A stretch of 64,000 nucleotides of DNA from Bacillus pseudomycoides (GTDB lineage: Bacteria; Bacillota; Bacilli; Bacillales; Bacillaceae_G), in the NCBI RefSeq assembly GCF_002551005.1, contig NZ_NVOY01000003.1, forward strand, positions 239,040 through 303,039, written 5' to 3'. Positions 59,542-64,000 of the stretch are shown piece after piece. The notes beneath the pieces were generated by a model that was not told the origin of the DNA, did not search any database, and saw only the letters and a list, made by a program, of their open reading frames with translations. Numbering within the stretch: the first letter of the stretch is position 1; every line of letters starts with the position of its first letter. Both the position numbers and the translations under genes were made by a program.

Positions 59542-60051
59542 TCACTCACCCGCTCGTCTCATTGCATATACGAGAACATCCATATCATGGAATACAACTG
59601 TCTTCTCATAAACCATACCTGTCTTACTTGCTACAAAAATAGAAGCTGGGTGATTCGGATTAATAAGAGAAATAAGTTTCTGAAGCTTTAATACTTGAAA
59701 ACCATAATCTCGAAAAGCTGCTGCGGCTTCTTTCGCAAATCCATTTCCCCAGTACTCTGGGAGTAGCCAATAACCAACCTCAATCTCTTCTTTTCCATCA
59801 ACGCGTTGCCTAACAAGTCCCGCATGCCCCATTGGTTCTCCCGTTTCCCTATGTAAGATTAAAAATAAACCAAGTCCACATTCGTATCCCGGTAAGACCC
59901 AGCTTTCAAGACTTTTTTTACATTGTTCATACGTTTTTGGAGTCCCTTTCCCGATGTAACGAATTACTTGATCGTTCGCCCATAAAGAAGCGTAAAAATC
60001 CAAGTCATCCATTGTATATTTACGAAACTGTAAACGATCTGTATGAAACAT
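59542..60051 (-). CDS. RimJ/RimL-type GNAT acetyltransferase
   Basis: The 169-residue GNAT protein has TDRLQFRKYTMDDLDFYASLW and EVGYWLLPEYWGNGFAKEAA, the latter matching the acetyl-CoA-binding motif of the RimJ/L branch. Substrate unknown. Its 5' end overlaps the LacI-type regulator's 3' end by 32 bases, in the same direction. Confidence 0.88.
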   Translation of the reverse strand: MFHTDRLQFRKYTMDDLDFYASLWANDQVIRYIGKGTPKTYEQCKKSLESWVLPGYECGLGLFLILHRETGEPMGHAGLVRQRVDGKEEIEVGYWLLPEYWGNGFAKEAAAAFRDYGFQVLKLQKLISLINPNHPASIFVASKTGMVYEKTVVFHDMDVLVYAMRRAGE

Positions 60052-61045
60052 ATTCTTCCTCCCTTCTTGTCGATTCTCTTTCTATAACCGAAATAGGTAA
60101 TTGTATCTGTTTCACATGTTCTCCCCGTGATTGTTTATGCAATTGAATAATGGAATGCTTTGCCATACTTGCAATCGAGGTAGAAATAGTTGTTATATTA
60201 GGATTCATCATCATCGAAATTTCCTGATTATCAAATCCAATTACACCAAAATCTTTCGGAATACAAATTCCCATTCGCTGTGCTTCCATAATCATTCCAG
60301 CAGCTATTTCATCACTACCTGTAAAAACTGCATCGGGAGCATTTTTTATGGATTGCATCATCTGTAGCACACGTTTCCCATCTTTTAATCCATAACAATT
60401 AGGAAATATCCATTCCTGTCGCAATGATAGATGATGCTCACATAAAGCTCTTTTATATCCTTTATATCTTTTTCTCTGCGCTCTACTTTTTAATGTATCA
60501 TAACAAAATCCAATGCGTGTATATCCTTTTTCTAAAAGATGCTTTGTTCCTAAATACCCTGCCCGTTCTTCATCAAATTGAACTGTTGCTATCAATTCTG
60601 TTTCTACATGCTCATTGCATATAACAATCGTACCTGAAGTACCTACACATTCGATCTCATCAATCGGCAAAGAAAGTGTCGCAAAAATAAGCCCATCTAG
60701 CTTCTTCGTTCTTACGTAATGAATAAAGTCTCTTTCTCTCTCTGGAACATAATTTGATTGTAATATCACAACATCATAACAATCTTCCTTTAAAATATTA
60801 CTTATTTCTTGAATGAATTGACTAAAGAATGGATGGTATAAATTCGGTACTACTACACCGATTAAATTCGTTTGAAGACGACGTAAATCTTTTGCTACCG
60901 CTACAGGGACATAATTTTTTTCATCAATAATCGCTTGCACTCTTTCTCTTAATTCTGATCGAACATACGGATGATGATTAATTACACGGGAAACGGTCGC
61001 TTTCGAAACTCCAGCTAATTTTGCAATCTCTTCAATTGTAGAAAT
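60020..61045 (-). CDS. LacI-family transcriptional regulator
   Basis: The protein has an N-terminal LacI HTH (STIEEIAKLAGVSKATVSRVIN) with hinge helix (VAVAKDLRR) and a periplasmic-binding-protein-like effector domain (about 60-335). I start at ATT 61043-61045, seven bases after GGGGGAG, giving 341 residues. The ATG at 61075 has no SD and adds MRYRSRGRVK, atypical for LacI proteins. Target unknown; the divergent HAD hydrolase is the nearest candidate. Confidence 0.85.
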   Translation of the reverse strand: MSTIEEIAKLAGVSKATVSRVINHHPYVRSELRERVQAIIDEKNYVPVAVAKDLRRLQTNLIGVVVPNLYHPFFSQFIQEISNILKEDCYDVVILQSNYVPERERDFIHYVRTKKLDGLIFATLSLPIDEIECVGTSGTIVICNEHVETELIATVQFDEERAGYLGTKHLLEKGYTRIGFCYDTLKSRAQRKRYKGYKRALCEHHLSLRQEWIFPNCYGLKDGKRVLQMMQSIKNAPDAVFTGSDEIAAGMIMEAQRMGICIPKDFGVIGFDNQEISMMMNPNITTISTSIASMAKHSIIQLHKQSRGEHVKQIQLPISVIERESTRREEEYVSYRSFTVS

Positions 61046-61134
61046 TTTGACTCTCCCCCTTGACCTGTAACGCATTTCAGAATGTACAGTATATAGTAAG
61101 TTATATATCTATTATAAATGGAGTGACCTTAAAT

Positions 61135-61890
61135 ATGGGAAAAATTCAAATTTTAGGTGAAATTATTAATACAAAGGCCGTTGCTTTCGATAAGGACGGT
61201 ACATTATTTCAGGCTATCCCGTTTTGGTATGAAATTGATAGACTAAGAAAAGATAAATTTTCACAAATTGTCGGCGATGGATACGAGTCACTTTGGGAAA
61301 AAGCAGTTGGTTTCGTCCATCCTGATCAAGTTGATTTTAAAGGATTATTAGCAGTGGCCCCTGAAGAGGATGAAATCATTGTTACCGCGAGCTTGTTATA
61401 TCAAATTACAAAATACCCATGGCATCACTGTAAAGAACTTGCCGCTGCTATTTTTAAAGAAAGCGATGAAGAGTTATGCATCGAAAATGCTTTTCATCCG
61501 ATTGAAGGAGCAGCTGATTGTATAAGCTCCTTACAAAGGGAAGGTATTTATACAGGAATTTTAACATCGGACAATCAATTACGAACAAAAAAGTGTATTG
61601 AACTTCTTCGCGTACCACCTTTACATTTTCTTCTTACTCCAGAAGATGTAACATGCGGAAAGCCGAACCCAGAAATGATTATAAAAACATGCAAACAACT
61701 TGGCATTCAACCAAAAGAACTCGTTATGATTGGGGATACTGTTGTGGATGTGAAAATGGCCAAAGAGGCAGGGAGTATTGCTGTAGGGATTGCCAATCAC
61801 GAACATGCAATAGAAGAGTTAACATCGTATGCTGATTTTATCATTACAGCTTACACCGACATTCAAGTTTTAACTAAAAAAACTACATAA
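61135..61890 (+). CDS. HAD-superfamily hydrolase
   Basis: The 251-residue protein has the HAD nucleophile motif FDKDGTLF (D19, D21), motif II LTSDN, and motif IV IGDTVVDVKMAKEAG. It has the cap of phosphoglycolate-phosphatase-like enzymes. Substrate unknown. The ATG is preceded by TGGAGTGACC. The start of the reading frame upstream overlaps the LacI regulator's alternative ATG. Confidence 0.88.
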   Translation: MGKIQILGEIINTKAVAFDKDGTLFQAIPFWYEIDRLRKDKFSQIVGDGYESLWEKAVGFVHPDQVDFKGLLAVAPEEDEIIVTASLLYQITKYPWHHCKELAAAIFKESDEELCIENAFHPIEGAADCISSLQREGIYTGILTSDNQLRTKKCIELLRVPPLHFLLTPEDVTCGKPNPEMIIKTCKQLGIQPKELVMIGDTVVDVKMAKEAGSIAVGIANHEHAIEELTSYADFIITAYTDIQVLTKKTT

Positions 61891-61980
61891 ACCCCCTCTT
61901 TCTTTTTAGGCGAGCGAGAGCATCTGACCATGCATAGAAACGGTCAGGGTCTTTTTCTACCACATGCAAAGTTTAAGTGG
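61891..61980 (-). repeat. repeat family B, copy 3 (inverted)
   Basis: The reverse complement of this stretch contains TTGCATGTGGTAGAAAAAG, CTGACCGTTTCTATGCATGG and CTCTCGCTCGCC-TAAAAAGAAAGAGGGGGTTT. It aligns with the end of copy 1. It begins directly after the HAD hydrolase stop codon. Confidence 0.8.
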
Positions 61981-62013
61981 GAAGAGAGAATACTTTTTCT
62001 CTATTATACTAGT

Positions 62014-62107
62014 CGGTAAATCTCCCACATACGATTTTCAGAGATTTACCGCATATAAGAATTTATCGCTATAGGATTTACCTATAGCGATAGATTCTTA
62101 TATGCTA
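62014..62107. repeat. two adjacent long palindromes
   Basis: First: CGGTAAATCTC-(16)-GAGATTTACCG (62014-62052). Second: GCATATAAGAAT-t-TATCGCTATAGG-ATTTA-CCTATAGCGATA-g-ATTCTTATATGC (62052-62106), about 24 of 25 bases pairing. The second ends at the isdG-like stop codon. They may be terminators or a structured repeat. Confidence 0.75.
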
Positions 62108-62109
62108 TT

Positions 62110-62433
62110 CTAGTTCATTTCAACTGCCGAATTCTCTGCTAGTACAACCTCATACATTGATATTTGATTACCAAGTATGTATTCCTTCTGTACCTGTTTT
62201 CCGCTATGCGCACGGCGAAATGCTTCGCCTTTTGTCCATAGTGTAAACGCTTCTTTATTTTTCCATGTTGTACATATCCGGTATTCTTCGTACTCTTCTA
62301 ATCCTTCTGTTCGCAAAATTTCAAGCCTTACAAACCCCGGAGATTGTTCAATCCCTTTTCGCTCTCTAAAGCCTTTTAATAACTCTTCTCCAAATCCAGA
62401 TTGTATACGAATTGCATTTGTAACAACGTACAT
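62110..62433 (-). CDS. isdG: IsdG-like heme-degrading monooxygenase
   Basis: The 107-residue ferredoxin-like protein of the antibiotic biosynthesis monooxygenase/IsdG family has N6 near the N-terminus and the AFRRAHS motif with the heme-ligand histidine (about H75), both typical of IsdG. It likely cleaves imported heme to release iron. The adjacent FecCD-type ABC genes support an iron role. The known B. cereus-group isd cluster with srtB and isdC is not here, so this may be a second monooxygenase. Confidence 0.82.
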   Translation of the reverse strand: MYVVTNAIRIQSGFGEELLKGFRERKGIEQSPGFVRLEILRTEGLEEYEEYRICTTWKNKEAFTLWTKGEAFRRAHSGKQVQKEYILGNQISMYEVVLAENSAVEMN

Positions 62434-62487
62434 ATTGATATCTTCCTTTCCATTATAGATGTTATAAAGTAAATTCCCGTTAATCGG

Positions 62488-62886
62488 CTATCCCTTTATA
62501 CTAGATAAATAAGCTAATACATTCTCAGCTTTCTCTCCGCCCATTCGTGCATGCTGAATAAGTGGAATGCCGTGTGGACCAGAAGCATATTTCGCTTCCG
62601 GCTGTACTGTTAAAATAGCCTGCACAATTTCTAATTTCCCAAGCATTGCCGCTGCAAATATGTCCATACGTGCCCCTTTTTCTAATAAATAAAGAGCAAT
62701 ATCTCTGCGGCCAACATGCGCCGCTGCACCTAACGCCGTTTCCCAATCATCGCCGCTCCAATTATAAGAAGCATGGAGCAAACTTGGATTTTCTACTAAA
62801 AGCTCTTGCACTCTCTCTAAATTCCCATGAGCTGCCATTACAAATTCCCTTATTAATTCACTGGTCATACGTCCTTCTGTTTGCAT
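62488..62886 (-). CDS. ankyrin-repeat domain protein
   Basis: The 132-residue protein carries about three ankyrin repeats (NLERVQELLVENPSLLHAS, ETALGAAAHVGRRDIALYLLEKGA, DIFAAAMLGKLEIVQAIL). Function unknown. The first ATG has GGAGAAGAGAT upstream; a second ATG six codons later is an alternative. It overlaps the ABC ATPase end by 22 bases, so it belongs to the same transcript. Confidence 0.85.
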   Translation of the reverse strand: MQTEGRMTSELIREFVMAAHGNLERVQELLVENPSLLHASYNWSGDDWETALGAAAHVGRRDIALYLLEKGARMDIFAAAMLGKLEIVQAILTVQPEAKYASGPHGIPLIQHARMGGEKAENVLAYLSSIKG

Positions 62887-63671
62887 ATCTCTTCTCCTTT
62901 TTTACAAATTCGCTTCGGGGTAAAAAACAGTTTCTCATTTCCTTGAAAAATATCGACTTCAATTCCGAAAACCCGCTGAAACATTTGATGACATAATACA
63001 CACTCTGGTGCTCCGTCATATTGAATTTCACCTTGTTTTAAAACGAGTAAACGATCACTATACCCAACTGCTTGATTAATATCATGAAGAACCATAACAA
63101 TTGTCATGCCAAATTCTTCATTTAAGCGCTTTACTAATTCCATCACTTCTAACTGATGAACAATATCTAAAAACGTTGTCGGTTCATCTAGCAATAAAAT
63201 ATTGGTACGCTGCGCTAACGTCATCGCAATCCATGCACGCTGCCTTTCTCCACCCGATAAGGAATGCAAAAGGCGATGTTCATACCCTACCAACTTTGTT
63301 ACACTTAGTGCCCACTCCACCATATTTTCATCTTCTTTGTTCAAACGACTATTCCATGATTTATGAGGCTCTCTTCCAAACTCAACTAATTCCCTAACAG
63401 TTAAATCTAACTGATGATCGTGCATTTGCGGTAACATCGCTAATTTTTTCGCAACATCTGCACTTTTCATTGTATGTATGCTTTTCCCATCCAAAATGAC
63501 CTCACCTGTCCTTGGATTAAGTAATCTCGCTATTAAACGTAATAGCGTCGACTTTCCTGAACCGTTTGGACCAATTAAACTAATGATTTCCCCCGCCTCA
63601 ATCTGTACATTTATATTTTGAATTTGAAAGCGCTCTGAATGAGAATAAGACACCTCTTTAACGGAAAGCAC
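62865..63671 (-). CDS. iron-siderophore / heme-type ABC transporter ATP-binding protein
   Basis: The 268-residue FecE/FhuC-type ATPase has Walker A GPNGSGKS (34-41), signature LSGGERQ (about 139) and Walker B ILLLDEPTT followed by the H-loop MVLHDINQA. It energises the FecCD-type permease encoded immediately upstream (14-base overlap). Substrate: probably a ferric siderophore or heme; no Fur box was identified in this window. Confidence 0.92.
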   Translation of the reverse strand: MLSVKEVSYSHSERFQIQNINVQIEAGEIISLIGPNGSGKSTLLRLIARLLNPRTGEVILDGKSIHTMKSADVAKKLAMLPQMHDHQLDLTVRELVEFGREPHKSWNSRLNKEDENMVEWALSVTKLVGYEHRLLHSLSGGERQRAWIAMTLAQRTNILLLDEPTTFLDIVHQLEVMELVKRLNEEFGMTIVMVLHDINQAVGYSDRLLVLKQGEIQYDGAPECVLCHQMFQRVFGIEVDIFQGNEKLFFTPKRICKKGEEICKQKDV

Positions 63672-64000
63672 TTTGTTTTCCTCCTTTCTGAATTAAGTAT
63701 AAGAAGAATGGACCTCCTAAAAAGGAGAGTAAAATCCCAACAGGTAGTTCAATTGGATCAAACCAGCTTCTAGCAATTGCATCAGCAAAGACAAGCAAGA
63801 CACCGCCACCTAAGCAAGATAACGGCAATAAATAGCGGTAATCATTCCCAACTAATAAACGTAATATATGCGGAACAACAAGTCCGACAAAACCAATCAA
63901 ACCGGAAACACTGACGGCAATCCCAGCTAATAGTGTACTTACTACAATTAAGAAAAATCGGCTTCGTTCTACATTATGACCAAGCAAGCTCGCCATCTCA
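63658..64000 (-). CDS. FecCD-type iron ABC transporter permease, C-terminal part
   Basis: The C-terminal 114 or so residues include the transmembrane pattern VSTLLAGIAVSVSGLIGFVGLVVPHILRLLVG, typical of FecCD/BtuC permeases, with the GxxGFVGLxxPH coupling motif. The rest lies beyond the right edge. It is the first visible gene of the operon permease-ATPase-ankyrin-isdG. Confidence 0.92.
   Translation of the reverse strand, partial: EMASLLGHNVERSRFFLIVVSTLLAGIAVSVSGLIGFVGLVVPHILRLLVGNDYRYLLPLSCLGGGVLLVFADAIARSWFDPIELPVGILLSFLGGPFFLYLIQKGGKQSAFR

Overview
This is chromosomal DNA from a low-GC Firmicute of the Bacillus cereus group. Three things point there. The gene order matches the Bacillus sigA-dnaG / era / dnaK / comE / yqeG-aroE-nadD / sigK backbone. 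The proteins closely resemble B. cereus-group orthologues as I remember them. Group-typical intergenic repeats are scattered between genes. Many proteins differ noticeably from the B. anthracis/B. cereus sequences I recall, so an outlying member such as B. cytotoxicus is possible, but that is inference only. No rRNA, tRNA, CRISPR array, prophage or insertion sequence is visible.

Layout. From 1 to 17.5 kb: the end of ispH on the plus strand, then a long minus-strand run: nif3-like, trmK, cccA, sigA, dnaG, a yaiI/yqxD gene broken by an in-frame stop, the PPDK regulator, ccpN, recO, yqzL, era, cdd, dgkA, ybeY, pgpH, phoH, yqfD, yqfC, yqeY and rpsU. From 17.5 to 32.7 kb: deoC, mtaB, rsmE, prmA and the heat-shock operon hrcA-grpE-dnaK-dnaJ with a perfect CIRCE operator; then hemW, lepA, yqxA and gpr; rpsT stands alone on the plus strand. 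From 32.7 to 45.4 kb: holA, yqzM, the comEC-comEB-comEA competence operon with divergent comER, the seven-gene cluster from yqeG to the yqeM-type methyltransferase, sda under a cluster of DnaA boxes, and psd. From 45.4 to 64 kb the content is more accessory: an uninterrupted sigK, a YcdB-like protein whose 5' end looks damaged, a small alarmone synthetase, a Pho-box-controlled alkaline phosphatase, acetyltransferases, hydrolases, an aromatic amino acid hydroxylase with its pterin dehydratase, a cupin regulator, a LacI-type regulator beside a HAD hydrolase, and the end of an iron-type ABC transporter linked to an IsdG-like heme monooxygenase.

The backbone genes serve replication initiation and its checkpoint (dnaG, sda), RNA maturation and ribosome assembly (ybeY, era, yqeH, rsfS, rsmE, prmA, mtaB, trmK), protein folding, competence, and sporulation (yqfC/yqfD, gpr, sigK).

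I did not find a clear new defence or biosynthetic system. The least explained material is non-coding or decayed: two families of intergenic repeats, one of which repeatedly abuts stop codons; long palindromes at 62.0-62.1 kb; several genes caught in early decay; two or three unannotated small-protein genes; and two regulators whose best ribosome-binding sites point to AUA or AUU start codons.
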